From contig CP022705.1 in NCBI GenBank assembly GCA_003491285.1, forward strand, positions 1,113,501-1,177,500: a stretch of 64,000 nucleotides of DNA, written 5' to 3'. Shown here piece after piece: positions 9,104-18,581 of the stretch; position 1 is the stretch's first letter; the number at the start of each line of letters is the position of its first letter. A program made the position numbers and the translations under genes. The DNA comes from Methanobacterium sp. BRmetb2 (GTDB taxonomy: Archaea; Methanobacteriota; Methanobacteria; Methanobacteriales; Methanobacteriaceae). Under the pieces are notes generated by a model that had not been told where the DNA came from, ran no database searches, and saw only the letters and a program-made list of their open reading frames with translations.

Positions 9104-9694
9104 CTATTCTTTTATTTCGAATTTTTCTAAAAATTTGACGAACATATTAATAGTCTTTTTAAGACTTTTAAAACCATCTTTATCTGCCTTTACACCATCT
9201 AATGTGTCTTTTGACCAGAAATTAGCTCCCAAATTCGCCCCGAAAGATCCACCACTTATAGGAATTATACCATTTAGGATGTAAAATGTGTGTATTTGTT
9301 GAAGGGCCAGTTCCTGTCCTCCTGCCCTATCTCCCCCCACGGAAATTCCCATACCAACTTTATATCTCAGGGAATCATAATCAGCAGCACCCAGAGCTCG
9401 GCAACGATCCATCACAGCCTTTGTTTGGGCACTTATTCCTCCATTGTACATAGGACTGGCTATCACTATGCCTTCAGCATCTTTTAAAAGATCATAAACC
9501 TCATACATATCATCTTTCATTACACACTCTTTTTTTCTCAAACAGTAGTCACAATGTCTGCAGGGACTGATATCTTTCCCTCTGACTCCGAAAAATTGGG
9601 TTTCAAATCCTCGCTTTTCAAGTATTTTGAGAGCTTCATTTAAAACATAATCAGTGGCCTGTTTTCTAGGACTTCCGCATATTCCAACAATCAC
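9104..9694 (-). CDS. Iron-sulfur flavoprotein (Isf / NADPH-dependent FMN reductase family)
   Basis: A 196-residue flavodoxin-fold protein with the FMN phosphate loop GICGSPRKQATDYVL at the N terminus. The compact Cys motif CRHCDYCLRKKEC near residue 47 binds a 4Fe-4S cluster in the Isf family. ASPMYNGGISAQTKAVMDRC near residue 80 is the second flavin loop. Isf proteins are dimeric electron carriers in methanogens and may detoxify oxygen or peroxide. The start is GTG with a GGAG site eight bases upstream. It is transcribed alone, with long AT-rich spacers on both sides. Confidence 0.9.
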   Translation of the reverse strand: MIVGICGSPRKQATDYVLNEALKILEKRGFETQFFGVRGKDISPCRHCDYCLRKKECVMKDDMYEVYDLLKDAEGIVIASPMYNGGISAQTKAVMDRCRALGAADYDSLRYKVGMGISVGGDRAGGQELALQQIHTFYILNGIIPISGGSFGANLGANFWSKDTLDGVKADKDGFKSLKKTINMFVKFLEKFEIKE

Positions 9695-10033
9695 GCTTAT
9701 TTCTCCTTTATATTTTTAAATGATATTTATTAAGTCTTATTAATTAAATTTGGTATTTATAATTATTATAATAAATTCTACCTAGCTGCCTTTTAATCTA
9801 ATGTTGAATTATTTATTATTGTAGTCACATAATATTGTTTATAGAGTTACATTAAATATTGTTTTAATAATTATAATCTATATCTTGAATTTGCAGGATT
9901 TGTGCGTGATTATATGGAAAATAACATTTAGGGGGGCTTGTAATATTCTATACTATAATATGTTGTGGATGGTGCAAGGAAACGAACGAATTAATAATTT
10001 CATTTGATAAAAAAATATTAAAGGGGTGAAAAC
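9695..10033. other. Divergent intergenic region, isf / gadB
   Basis: This 339-base AT-rich spacer separates the divergent isf and glutamate decarboxylase genes and should contain both promoters. ATTCTATACTATAATATG around 9946-9962 contains TATA-like sequence for gadB. A 15-codon frame starting at 9960 is too short to support. No RNA gene or repeat is visible. Confidence 0.5.
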
Positions 10034-11482
10034 ATGTTGTCTTATTCTTTAAGTGATGAAGAGATTGAAAAGTTAGTTAGTGAATCTGAGGAACTCTCTG
10101 GTGATGAGACTGTCAAAGCTTTAATGGCATATTATACCAAAGAGTCTCCCCGCTATAAGATTCCAGAGGATCCAATAGCAAATGATGTGGTTTACCACAT
10201 GATCCGGAATGAACTGAAACTGGATGGTAACCCTTCACTGAATTTGGCCAGTTTTGTCACCACTGAAATGGACGAATATGCTAAGGATTTATTTATGGAA
10301 AATGCTGGAAAGAACTTTGTGGACCAGGATGAATACCCTTACTCTAATTTAATACAGGAAAGAATTATAAGCATACTGGCCCGACTTTACAATGCACCAG
10401 AAGATACAAAACCTGTTGGAACTAGTGTTATCGGTTCATCAGAGGCCATACTCCTTGGTTTGTTGGCTCACAAATGGAATTGGAAGAAAAAAAGAGAAGC
10501 GGAGGGTAAATCAACTGATAAACCCAATATAATCTTTGGTGAAGATGTGCACGTGGTGTGGAAGAAGTTTGCCAGATATTTCGATGTGGAACCTCGTATC
10601 ATACCTATGGAGCATGATAATTATGTTATGAGTGTGGATCTTATCAGGGAAAGTATCGATGAAAACACTATATGTGTGGGCACCGTGCTGGGCACAACTT
10701 TCACTGGAGAGATGGATCCCATTTTTGAGATTAATGAAATGTTAGAAGAAATCAACAAAGAAAAAGGATGGAACATCCCTATTCATGTGGATGCTGCCAG
10801 TGGTGGATTTGTAGTTCCCTTCATATATCCGGAGATGGAATGGGATTTCAGACTCCCACATGTCAGGAGTATTAATGTTTCTGGCCATAAGTATGGGTTG
10901 GTGTATCCGGGGGTTGGATTCCTGGTTTTTCGTGATGAATCCGACCTGCCGGATGACCTTATATTTGAGGTGAACTATCTGGGAGGGCTGATGCCTACCT
11001 ATAACCTGAATTTTTCCAAGGGAGCCAGTACCATTATAGCCCAGTACTTCAATCTCCTGGCCTTGGGAAAAAATGGATTCACTGCAATCATGGCTCTACT
11101 GTTTAACAATGCAGAGCATTTGGCAAAGAAGATGGATTCTTGTGGAAAATTTAAAGTAATAAATAATGAAACCCGAATCTTACCACTGGTAGCATTCGAA
11201 CTGGATAATAAAGCAGATTTTGATGTCTTTGACTTCTCTGAGAGAATAAGGCAGAAAGGATGGATCATCCCTGCTTATACCCTACCAAAAAATGTTGATG
11301 ACAAGGCCATCATGCGCATTGTAATCCGGCTCACAATGAGCCGGGAACAGGTAAACATCCTATTCAATGATTTGGTAGATGCATATGAAAGTCTACAAAG
11401 AGATATAGATGATGTTCTGCGCGAAGTCAAGCATTTAGAGAATCAGAAGTTCTCCAAAGAACACCCTGATACCATATGCTGA
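10034..11482 (+). CDS. gadB: Glutamate decarboxylase (PLP-dependent, GadB-type)
   Basis: A 482-residue group II PLP decarboxylase. NPSLNLASFVTTEMDEYA near residue 70, the HVDAASGGFV motif near residue 253 and the PLP-binding Lys286 in SGHKYG match bacterial and plant glutamate decarboxylases, which convert glutamate to GABA and consume a proton. It is about 100 residues longer than the archaeal tyrosine/aspartate decarboxylase MfnA, so it is not that enzyme. AGGGGTGA precedes the ATG at good spacing. No GABA antiporter gene is adjacent. G and C content in this gene looks higher than nearby, which could mean transfer from another lineage, though I did not measure it. Confidence 0.9.
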   Translation: MLSYSLSDEEIEKLVSESEELSGDETVKALMAYYTKESPRYKIPEDPIANDVVYHMIRNELKLDGNPSLNLASFVTTEMDEYAKDLFMENAGKNFVDQDEYPYSNLIQERIISILARLYNAPEDTKPVGTSVIGSSEAILLGLLAHKWNWKKKREAEGKSTDKPNIIFGEDVHVVWKKFARYFDVEPRIIPMEHDNYVMSVDLIRESIDENTICVGTVLGTTFTGEMDPIFEINEMLEEINKEKGWNIPIHVDAASGGFVVPFIYPEMEWDFRLPHVRSINVSGHKYGLVYPGVGFLVFRDESDLPDDLIFEVNYLGGLMPTYNLNFSKGASTIIAQYFNLLALGKNGFTAIMALLFNNAEHLAKKMDSCGKFKVINNETRILPLVAFELDNKADFDVFDFSERIRQKGWIIPAYTLPKNVDDKAIMRIVIRLTMSREQVNILFNDLVDAYESLQRDIDDVLREVKHLENQKFSKEHPDTIC

Positions 11483-11610
11483 TTTATTTATTTTTTTCAG
11501 CCAAATCTTATTTAAAAAGAGCAGGAAAAGAAAAAGAAATTATAAAAGAATTTTTTAGATTTTAAAACATAATTAAAAGAAAATAAGAAGAATTAAAAAA
11601 ATTTAATTCT

Positions 11611-12831
11611 TTAAATAGACTCGTCTTCATCAAGGGCAAGTCGCATTGTATCTGGATCTTGCGGCATATGTTCTAAAAAGTCTTCTGCAGCTCTTCTAAC
11701 ATCTCTGGATCCTATTATGTATCTTCCAACTACAATGATATCTGCTCCACTGTCCAGGGCTTCTTCTACTTTTTGAGGTGTTATTCCGCCGGCAACAGCT
11801 ACCTGTTTTCCTTCACCTAGAATGTCTTTGATCTGGTTGATGTTACCCCATTCAGTTATTTCTGCTTGTTCTTCTCCTCTCTCGGCTTTAAGGGTTTCCA
11901 GATCAACATTTCTATGTAACAGTACTATATCTGGTTTGAATCTTAATTTACCAAGTTTTTCCACAAAATTATCCACATTCATCATGTCTAATATAGCGTA
12001 TATCCCCTGTTTGGATGCCTCGTGAACTGCTTTTTCTATGGATTCAATGGTTCCAAGCCCAGATATTGCAACTGCATCTGCTGTTTCATCCGCCGCCATT
12101 TTAACTTCTATTCTTCCAACGTCCAGTGTTTTAAGGTCGGCTATGATAAATGCATCTTTTCGGAGTTCTCTGATTTTACTTACAATGCTCACACCAAATT
12201 TCTTAACCAGAGGTGTACCTGCCTCTAGGAGTATTCTTTCCCTGTCTGGTAGGCTGTTTATTATTCTTTCCATTTCTTCCATGTTATCCAGGTCAAGTGC
12301 TACTTGTAGGTAAGGTGGATTCCATAGTCTGACTACTCTGAATCCCATGATTGGATGGGTTCCACGATCTTTTTCCCCTAACACTTTATCGATTGAAGGG
12401 TAGTTTTCCAGGGCTCTTTTCAGGGCTAATTTGGTTGCTCCATAATTATATTGATATATTTTACGGAAATCTTCTGCCTCCGGATGGATAAATACACTGG
12501 CAATAATTACCAGATCTTCTACTTTGTCTTTGGGTATTATTCCTTCTGAGACTGCGTCGGCAACAGCTCTACCTACTGCAGTTTGTGCTGGGCCAAAAAT
12601 TTTATCTGCATCTTTTAAATCTCTAACTGTTACTTTTGGAACAATCAAAGTTGATGGTTTGGTCATTAAGTTTGGTCTTATAACTGAGAGAAGTGGTGTG
12701 TGGCCTATTGAAAGCTGGGTTAAATTGTTTGCAAAAGCAGCACCAGCATGACCATCTTTACTACCTATAATTAGATCAACATGAGCTATTTCGTTACCAT
12801 TTCCTATGAGGGCTTCCCCTATATTGTACAT
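11611..12831 (-). CDS. fae-hps: Bifunctional formaldehyde-activating enzyme / 3-hexulose-6-phosphate synthase
   Basis: The first ~165 residues are Fae, which condenses formaldehyde with H4MPT (GEALIGNGNEIAHVDLIIG, HAGAAFANNL, and FIHPEAEDFRKIYQYN). Residues ~170-406 are Hps, a TIM-barrel enzyme interconverting hexulose 6-phosphate with ribulose 5-phosphate plus formaldehyde (FIIADLKTLDVG, then VVGRYIIGSRDVRRAAE). In methanogens the fusion is thought to make pentose phosphate while capturing the released formaldehyde. The ATG at 12831 is chosen over an upstream in-frame start because GGAGG lies eight bases before it. The gene is convergent with gadB and has its own promoter region. Confidence 0.97.
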   Translation of the reverse strand: MYNIGEALIGNGNEIAHVDLIIGSKDGHAGAAFANNLTQLSIGHTPLLSVIRPNLMTKPSTLIVPKVTVRDLKDADKIFGPAQTAVGRAVADAVSEGIIPKDKVEDLVIIASVFIHPEAEDFRKIYQYNYGATKLALKRALENYPSIDKVLGEKDRGTHPIMGFRVVRLWNPPYLQVALDLDNMEEMERIINSLPDRERILLEAGTPLVKKFGVSIVSKIRELRKDAFIIADLKTLDVGRIEVKMAADETADAVAISGLGTIESIEKAVHEASKQGIYAILDMMNVDNFVEKLGKLRFKPDIVLLHRNVDLETLKAERGEEQAEITEWGNINQIKDILGEGKQVAVAGGITPQKVEEALDSGADIIVVGRYIIGSRDVRRAAEDFLEHMPQDPDTMRLALDEDESI

Positions 12832-12854
12832 AACATTTCCTCCTATATAATAAT

Positions 12855-12882
12855 TTGATCTAAACAATATAAATAAATAACA
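12855..12882 (-). promoter_or_regulatory. Candidate fae-hps promoter
   Basis: Read on the minus strand, this stretch contains TTATTTATTTATATTG, a good match to an archaeal TATA box. It lies 35-50 bases upstream of the fae-hps ATG, which would give a short leader holding the GGAGG site. No further element was seen in the rest of the AT-rich spacer up to 13097. Confidence 0.4.
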
Positions 12883-13097
12883 TTTCTTTGTTGAAAACTT
12901 CTTAATATTAATCAGCTTATTTAAGTTAAATTGATTTTCTAATTCTAATTATAAATATTTTAATATTATAAAATTTTAAAAATCTTCTAAATTAAGATAA
13001 TTCTTAAAAATTATCTAATAAAGCTGTAAATATCTATTTTAATTATTTAAGTTAAAAAAAGAAATAAAATTTTTTTAATCTTATTTTATGTAGACAG

Positions 13098-13439
13098 CTA
13101 TGGTCCACCAGTGTCACCAGTGTCACCGGTTTCAGTATTAGTTCCATCATCAGTTTCGTCAGTATTTCCTCCGGTTCCATCATCAGTATTATCTGTAGTT
13201 GTACTCCCATTTCCAGTATTTGTAGTCCGTGTTGTTGTCGAGGTTGTTTGAGGTTGATAAGTGTCAGTAGTTCCTAAGGAATTATTATTAGCATAACTTG
13301 TGTTGGTGTTGTTTGCATCATATGATAATTGATCAAATGCCTGTTCTTGACTGGTAGCCAGTGCCATTATGACGTCATAGCCTCCGAGTACAAAAACAAC
13401 AACCAGCATGCAAGCAATTAAAAGAGATTTTTTATCCAA
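13098..13439 (-). CDS. Small exported Thr/Asp/Gly-rich protein
   Basis: A 113-residue protein starting with a hydrophobic segment (residues 5-27, LLIACMLVVVFVLGGYDVIM) that could be a signal anchor. The rest is low-complexity and rich in Thr, Asn, Asp and Gly, with TTTTRTTNTGNGSTTT and repeated DDGT/TGDTGG units, and is strongly acidic at the C terminus. The start is TTG with GGTGAT five bases upstream. It is probably membrane-anchored with an unstructured, possibly glycosylated extracellular tail. I recognise no family. It is transcribed alone between fae-hps and trpB2. Confidence 0.6.
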   Translation of the reverse strand: MDKKSLLIACMLVVVFVLGGYDVIMALATSQEQAFDQLSYDANNTNTSYANNNSLGTTDTYQPQTTSTTTRTTNTGNGSTTTDNTDDGTGGNTDETDDGTNTETGDTGDTGGP

Positions 13440-13670
13440 ATTAGATCACCTAAATAAATTTTACATAGTAAATTAAAATTATATACTGTTATTGACATTA
13501 TTCATATTTATATATATCGAAGTTAGTTAATTGATCAATTAAACATAATTTTTTTATTATACTAGTTTAGTTAAACCAAAATTAGTTTATTATAACTCAA
13601 AATTATATAATAATTCTTTAAAATGTTACAATAAATTTAAAATGGATTTAAAACGAATTCAATTTATTAA

Positions 13671-13702
13671 AAAGAAAAAAACAGGGAATTTATATTTTCC
13701 CT
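13671..13702 (-). terminator. Intrinsic terminator of trpB2
   Basis: On the minus strand AGGGAA (13702-13697) pairs with TTCCCT (13688-13683) across an eight-base loop. The downstream sequence GTTTTTTTCTTT is a T-tract. The hairpin overlaps the trpB2 stop codon. Confidence 0.65.
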
Positions 13703-14976
13703 TCTAAAAAGTCTTCGTATCCTTTTAAATCCAGCATTCCATGTCCAGAGAAGTTTATAATTATGTTTTTCTCTTCATTATTCTTTTTGCACTCTAAAGC
13801 CATATCCATACCTACTTTTATTGCGTGGCATGTTTCTGGAGCAGGTACTACTCCTTCGGCTTTAGCAAAAGTAGCTCCACTGGTGAATATATCGTGTTGG
13901 GATACTGAGCGTGATTCAATAATGCCTTCATGAGCAAGCAGTGCTACTAGAGGTGCCATTCCATGGTATCTGAGGCCGCCGGCGTGTACAGATGGAGGGA
14001 TGAAATCATGCCCTAAAGTATACATTTTTAGAAGCGGTGTTAAACCGGCAGTATCACCATAGTCGTACCGGTATTCTCCTTTAGTTAAGGTTGGACAAGA
14101 TTTCGGTTCTGCAGCTACAAATCTACAGTCAAGGTTTCCGTCTAGTTTGTCTTTTACGAATGGGAATATAGCTCCACCTAAGTTACTGCCTCCCCCTACA
14201 CATCCTACCATTATATCTGGAGATTCATCAATTTTTTCCATCTGTTTTTTGGTTTCAAGACCGATTATGGATTGGTGTAAAAGTACATGGTTTAATACAC
14301 TTCCTAATGAGTAATAAACCCCATCAGCATTTAATGCATCTTCTATGGCTTCTGATATGGCTATTCCAAGTGATCCGGGGTGATTAGGGTCTTCACTTAG
14401 TTTTTCCCTTCCAAATTCTGTTTTATCGCTAGGAGATGGTAGCACTTCTCCATCATATAACTCCATAATTGTTTTTCGGTGTGGTTTTTGATCAAAAGAT
14501 ACTCGAACCATGTAAACAGTACAGTCGATATCCAGAAGTGAACATGCCAGTGATAAAGCAGAACCCCATTGTCCTGCTCCAGTTTCAGTAGTTAATCTTT
14601 CTGCACCCTCTTTTTTTGCATAATATGCTTGTGCAATTGCGGTATTTAACTTATGGCTTCCAGTAGGAGAAAGATCTTCTCTTTTGTAGAAAATCTTTGC
14701 AGGTGTTTCAAGGTGTTCTTCAAGACCTTTTGCTCTAAACAATGGACTTGGTCTTCCTATCATTTTGTAAACATTTCTGACTTTTTTTGGGATTTTTATC
14801 CATCTTTCCTGGGACATTTCCTGTTCTAACACTGATTTAGAAAATATTTGGGGCAGATTTGCCAGTTGGTGTCCTTCTTCAGTTTCTGAAGCGGGAGGTA
14901 ATGGTACTGGTAGATCTGGAATTATGTTATACCATTTTTTAGGGATTTCCTTTGAAGGTAATGTGACTTTGTACAT
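13690..14976 (-). CDS. trpB2: Tryptophan synthase beta chain, TrpB2 type
   Basis: A 428-residue PLP enzyme of the TrpB2 branch, longer at the N terminus than canonical TrpB. The PLP Lys is Lys109 in GSHKLNTA. GCVGGGSNLGG near residue 258 holds the cofactor phosphate, and INFSGHGMLDL closes the protein. It condenses indole with serine to tryptophan. TrpB2 proteins lack some TrpA contacts and may use free indole or phosphoserine. No other trp gene lies nearby. AGGTGATTAA precedes the ATG. The upstream region carries GTAC motifs resembling the TRP boxes bound by TrpY in Methanothermobacter. Confidence 0.93.
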   Translation of the reverse strand: MYKVTLPSKEIPKKWYNIIPDLPVPLPPASETEEGHQLANLPQIFSKSVLEQEMSQERWIKIPKKVRNVYKMIGRPSPLFRAKGLEEHLETPAKIFYKREDLSPTGSHKLNTAIAQAYYAKKEGAERLTTETGAGQWGSALSLACSLLDIDCTVYMVRVSFDQKPHRKTIMELYDGEVLPSPSDKTEFGREKLSEDPNHPGSLGIAISEAIEDALNADGVYYSLGSVLNHVLLHQSIIGLETKKQMEKIDESPDIMVGCVGGGSNLGGAIFPFVKDKLDGNLDCRFVAAEPKSCPTLTKGEYRYDYGDTAGLTPLLKMYTLGHDFIPPSVHAGGLRYHGMAPLVALLAHEGIIESRSVSQHDIFTSGATFAKAEGVVPAPETCHAIKVGMDMALECKKNNEEKNIIINFSGHGMLDLKGYEDFLEGKI

Positions 14977-15033
14977 TTAATCACCTATTTTTCAATTTTT
15001 TCAAAACTTAAATTTTTTATTAAATATTTTTAC

Positions 15034-15074
15034 TGTACTGCACTATTTAAATCTTTGTCGTACACTTTTGTACA
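15034..15074 (-). promoter_or_regulatory. TRP-box-like operators and TATA box of trpB2
   Basis: Three copies of a GTAC core surround an ATTTAAATA TATA-like box (15043-15052). They are TGTACT at 15034-15039, CGTACA at 15059-15064 and a perfect TGTACA at 15069-15074. TGTACA is the published binding motif of the regulator TrpY, which controls the trp operon and trpB2 in Methanothermobacter thermautotrophicus. Two copies sit just upstream of the box and one just downstream, so binding would block TBP/TFB. The TrpY gene itself is not in the window. Confidence 0.6.
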
Positions 15075-15181
15075 TTAATAGAATCAGTTAATCAGATATG
15101 ATAACTATTGGCAGGAGGATGATTACAGATTTATAATTACAGATTTTCTTCTATTTGCTTTTTTTCATATTTTTGTTTGAT

Positions 15182-18100
15182 TTATATCCTATTTTTGTAT
15201 TTTAATTCTCTAAACTTTATTTTGAACTTAGTACCTCTACTCAAATCTACTTCAATTTCACCGTCAATTTGCATGGTAAGGCTATTAATAAGCTGTAATC
15301 CTAGGGTTTCTGTATCTTCAAATTCAAAATCTTCTGGTAAACCAATTCCATCATCAGCTACTACAAGTCTAAACATTTTATCTTCTTTTCTAAGTTCAAC
15401 TTTAATTTTTCCTTCTTTACCATTAGGAAATGCATATTTAAGGCTATTAGACACTAATTCGTTAACTATTAGTGATAAAGGCATAGCAGTATCAATATTC
15501 AGGCTAACTGAATCGGCTAAAATCTCTGTTTTTATAATCCGACGGTTTACATTGTATGAATGAAATAGATATGAAACCAGTTTATTTATATACATTTCAA
15601 AGTTGATATGTGCAAGATCTGTAGATTGATAAAGTTGTTCATGAATAATAGCCATGGATTTAACCCTATTTTGACTCTCTTTAAATACATCTATTGCCTC
15701 TTCATCATCAATTTGTTTGGATTGAAGATTTAGTAAACTGGTGACTATTTGCAAGTTATTCTTGACACGGTGATGGATTTCTCTTAGTAAAAGTTCCTTA
15801 TCTCTCAAAGACAGTTTAATTTTTTCTTCGGCATGCATTCTTTGGATTGCCAATGCATAAAATTCACAAAGCCTTTGCACGGCTGTAAGATCATTTTCCG
15901 TAAAATCTTTTAATTTAAACAGCGATATCTGTCCTACCAATTCGTTTCCTAGCATTACAGGTGCTGATAAGAACTTACATTCTTTAATATCATTCAATTC
16001 ACATATTTCAAGGTTTTCATTCAAGTCATTGATGTAAAAAGCTTGTTTACTGTCCAATGATTTACTCAGTAACCCGGGATATCCTCCCTCGAGATTTTCT
16101 ATAAATTCCATTTTTAGCTTTTCGACAGGTAAACAATTATCTGAAGAAAAAATAGAATAATTGATCATTTCACCGGTTACACTATCAATTACTGCAGCAT
16201 ATCCAAACAGACTTTCGGTTAACCTTTCTGCTTCATCTAATACCGAATCAGAAATGTCTTCAATAGATGAATTGGGGGATATAAGTGGTTCATAAATCCT
16301 TTCAAGTGCTTTTTCAATTTTTAGTTCTCTTTCTAGAGCAATTGTCGACTTTTTCCTTTCAGTGATATCTGAAAGTGATACTAAACTCTTTTTTGTCCCT
16401 GGAATTAATGCTACAGTAGTCAATATATCTTTAATTTCACCTTCCCGATCAATGAATTGAAATTCATAATTTCTAGGAGCATAATCTGGATCAATTCTTC
16501 TTCTTTCATGATATTTTTGCATTGTATCTAGATAGTTATCCACCACAAATTCGGTCCATTTCTTTTTTCCCTCTATTTCACTCCTTTTGAAACCATAAAG
16601 CTTTTCAAATTCCGTGTTAACAAGCGAAACAGTCATATCCTCTTCAACTATTATTGTCGCTGTACCAGTATTTTCAAATATGGTACGGTAATATGCTTCA
16701 GATTCTTTCAAAGCTTTTTCCGCTTTTTTACGTTCATTAATATCTCTAGAAGTGACTATTAATTCATTAAATGCACCAGTATTTGGGTCGCGCACTGTTT
16801 GGGCAGTTGATTCAATCCAAGTGTAATTCCCCTTTTTTTTCCGAATACGGTAAATTACTGTGATAATATCTTGTTTTTCTATTAAATCGTTAAGAGTACT
16901 CTTTACAAGCCCCCAATCATGGCTGTGGATAAATTCAAAGGAGTTATGGTCCACCAGTTCTTCTGGTTCGTAACCTAGTATTTGTTTACAGGCGGGTGAT
17001 ACAAATAAATAATCCCCTTTAAGGTTTTGCCGGGAAATCATATCGGTAGCATGTTCTGCTATGAGACGGTAACGTTTTTCACTGGATTTCAATTTTTCTT
17101 CAACCGCTTTTCGTTCAATAGCTGCTGCCAAAACGTTAGCCATAGCTTGTATAAAATTTAACTCTTCTCCATCAAATTCCCTTTTTATCTTTGTATGTAC
17201 TCCTAAAACTCCAAAGGGATCTTTTTGACTTCCAATAATTACACTTACTCCACTAACAACATCATGATCAAAAAGAAACTTAGGGTTGTTAAAACGTGTT
17301 TCTTCAGATAAATCTGCAACAATTACTGGTTCTTTGGATTGAAGTGTGTAAACTGCTTGAGATTCACGCCCCGAAGATATTTTAATATTTCCAACAGTAC
17401 CATTTTCCCAGCCCTCTCCAGCACGAAGAAGTAAACTTTGGTCGGGCAAAATTTCCAGGATTTTGCAGTAGTCAACTTTAAGGGTATTTACAATTTTTTT
17501 TACTATTTGGTTCATTAATTGGTCAAGATCAATTTCTATAAGTGCCATCTGGCTGATATCTGCAATGGTGACCTGTTGAATAGCATGATTTTTCAGGGAT
17601 TTTTCAGCTATTTTTCGTTCGGTAATATCTCTTACAATGGTGGTTACAAAACGATCATTGGTTGTGTGCCACTCTGAAACAGATACTTCAAATGGAAATC
17701 GAGTACCCTCTTTTTTAATACCATAAAATTCAGTTTTATAACCTTTAAATTGACTATCTTTCCTAATATCTTTAAGTCTCTTTTTCAAGATATTTTTATC
17801 TTCGGAAAATATTATATCCAAAATATTAATACCATCCAGCTCCTTATTAGCATAACCAAAGGTTTTATTAAAACTCTTATTGGAATAGATTATTTTCCCA
17901 TCTAACGTTAGCGTGGCTATCCCATCCAATGCAGAATTTGATACTGAACGAAATTTTTCTTCGCTGGTTTTTAAAAGTCTTTCTCGTTCATCTATACGCT
18001 CACTTAATAGGCTTACAACGATTCCCACCATTATTAACATGAAAGCTCGAATAAAATCATCAGTTAAAGGTTCTGAAACTTGAGATGACACAAAGTGGCT

Positions 18101-18316
18101 GAAAATGAGAAATACTGATAAAAATATAGGAACAATCATTCCCTTTTTTTTGAACCACAACGTGGCCAAAATGATTGGTATGTAGAAAAGATGGGTAAAA
18201 ATAACAGTTTTTCCAAGTACAAAATGATAATAATAAGTCAATATAAGTGATAGGATTGTTAAAAATAACACAAGAATAATTTTATACATACTTGCGTTTG
18301 AGCCACTATTTTTCAT
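15182..18316 (-). CDS. Membrane multi-PAS/GAF sensor histidine kinase
   Basis: A 1044-residue sensor kinase. Four membrane segments lie near residues 11-104. They are followed by a PAS (~118-240), a GAF (~245-400), two PAS domains (~408-535 and 540-660), a second GAF-like region (~670-830), a HisKA_2 dimerisation domain with the phospho-acceptor His in REIHHRVKNNLQIV (~850) and an HATPase domain (~940-1040, VNELVSNSLKYAFP and DDGIGLPEDF). Such methanogen kinases probably sense redox state or small ligands. No receiver is fused and none is adjacent, but receiver proteins are encoded 5 kb away. It is transcribed alone, and the long spacer upstream shows no clear ribosome site. Confidence 0.92.
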   Translation of the reverse strand: MKNSGSNASMYKIILVLFLTILSLILTYYYHFVLGKTVIFTHLFYIPIILATLWFKKKGMIVPIFLSVFLIFSHFVSSQVSEPLTDDFIRAFMLIMVGIVVSLLSERIDERERLLKTSEEKFRSVSNSALDGIATLTLDGKIIYSNKSFNKTFGYANKELDGINILDIIFSEDKNILKKRLKDIRKDSQFKGYKTEFYGIKKEGTRFPFEVSVSEWHTTNDRFVTTIVRDITERKIAEKSLKNHAIQQVTIADISQMALIEIDLDQLMNQIVKKIVNTLKVDYCKILEILPDQSLLLRAGEGWENGTVGNIKISSGRESQAVYTLQSKEPVIVADLSEETRFNNPKFLFDHDVVSGVSVIIGSQKDPFGVLGVHTKIKREFDGEELNFIQAMANVLAAAIERKAVEEKLKSSEKRYRLIAEHATDMISRQNLKGDYLFVSPACKQILGYEPEELVDHNSFEFIHSHDWGLVKSTLNDLIEKQDIITVIYRIRKKKGNYTWIESTAQTVRDPNTGAFNELIVTSRDINERKKAEKALKESEAYYRTIFENTGTATIIVEEDMTVSLVNTEFEKLYGFKRSEIEGKKKWTEFVVDNYLDTMQKYHERRRIDPDYAPRNYEFQFIDREGEIKDILTTVALIPGTKKSLVSLSDITERKKSTIALERELKIEKALERIYEPLISPNSSIEDISDSVLDEAERLTESLFGYAAVIDSVTGEMINYSIFSSDNCLPVEKLKMEFIENLEGGYPGLLSKSLDSKQAFYINDLNENLEICELNDIKECKFLSAPVMLGNELVGQISLFKLKDFTENDLTAVQRLCEFYALAIQRMHAEEKIKLSLRDKELLLREIHHRVKNNLQIVTSLLNLQSKQIDDEEAIDVFKESQNRVKSMAIIHEQLYQSTDLAHINFEMYINKLVSYLFHSYNVNRRIIKTEILADSVSLNIDTAMPLSLIVNELVSNSLKYAFPNGKEGKIKVELRKEDKMFRLVVADDGIGLPEDFEFEDTETLGLQLINSLTMQIDGEIEVDLSRGTKFKIKFRELKYKNRI

Positions 18317-18581
18317 TGAAAAGCCTTCTTATATAACTAAATATATTAAAAACTTATTATTTAGTTTATTTTTTGTTTATATGACGTTTTACTGGTTATA
18401 AATGTATGTATAAATTAATTTTATCTTTTTTAAATCCTATGATTTATTATGTTGATTTTATTTGACTTTCAATTAGTATATACTAATATTAATAATTATT
18501 TAATGTTTTTTGTGTGGATGTTAGATGGGATTTTGTACGTTTTTATTCAAAACATTTTTTTTATTAGATTAAACACAATAT

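Noticed and set aside
9960..10007. 15-codon leader-like frame upstream of gadB
   Set aside because: Too short, no ribosome site at normal spacing, no regulatory structure.
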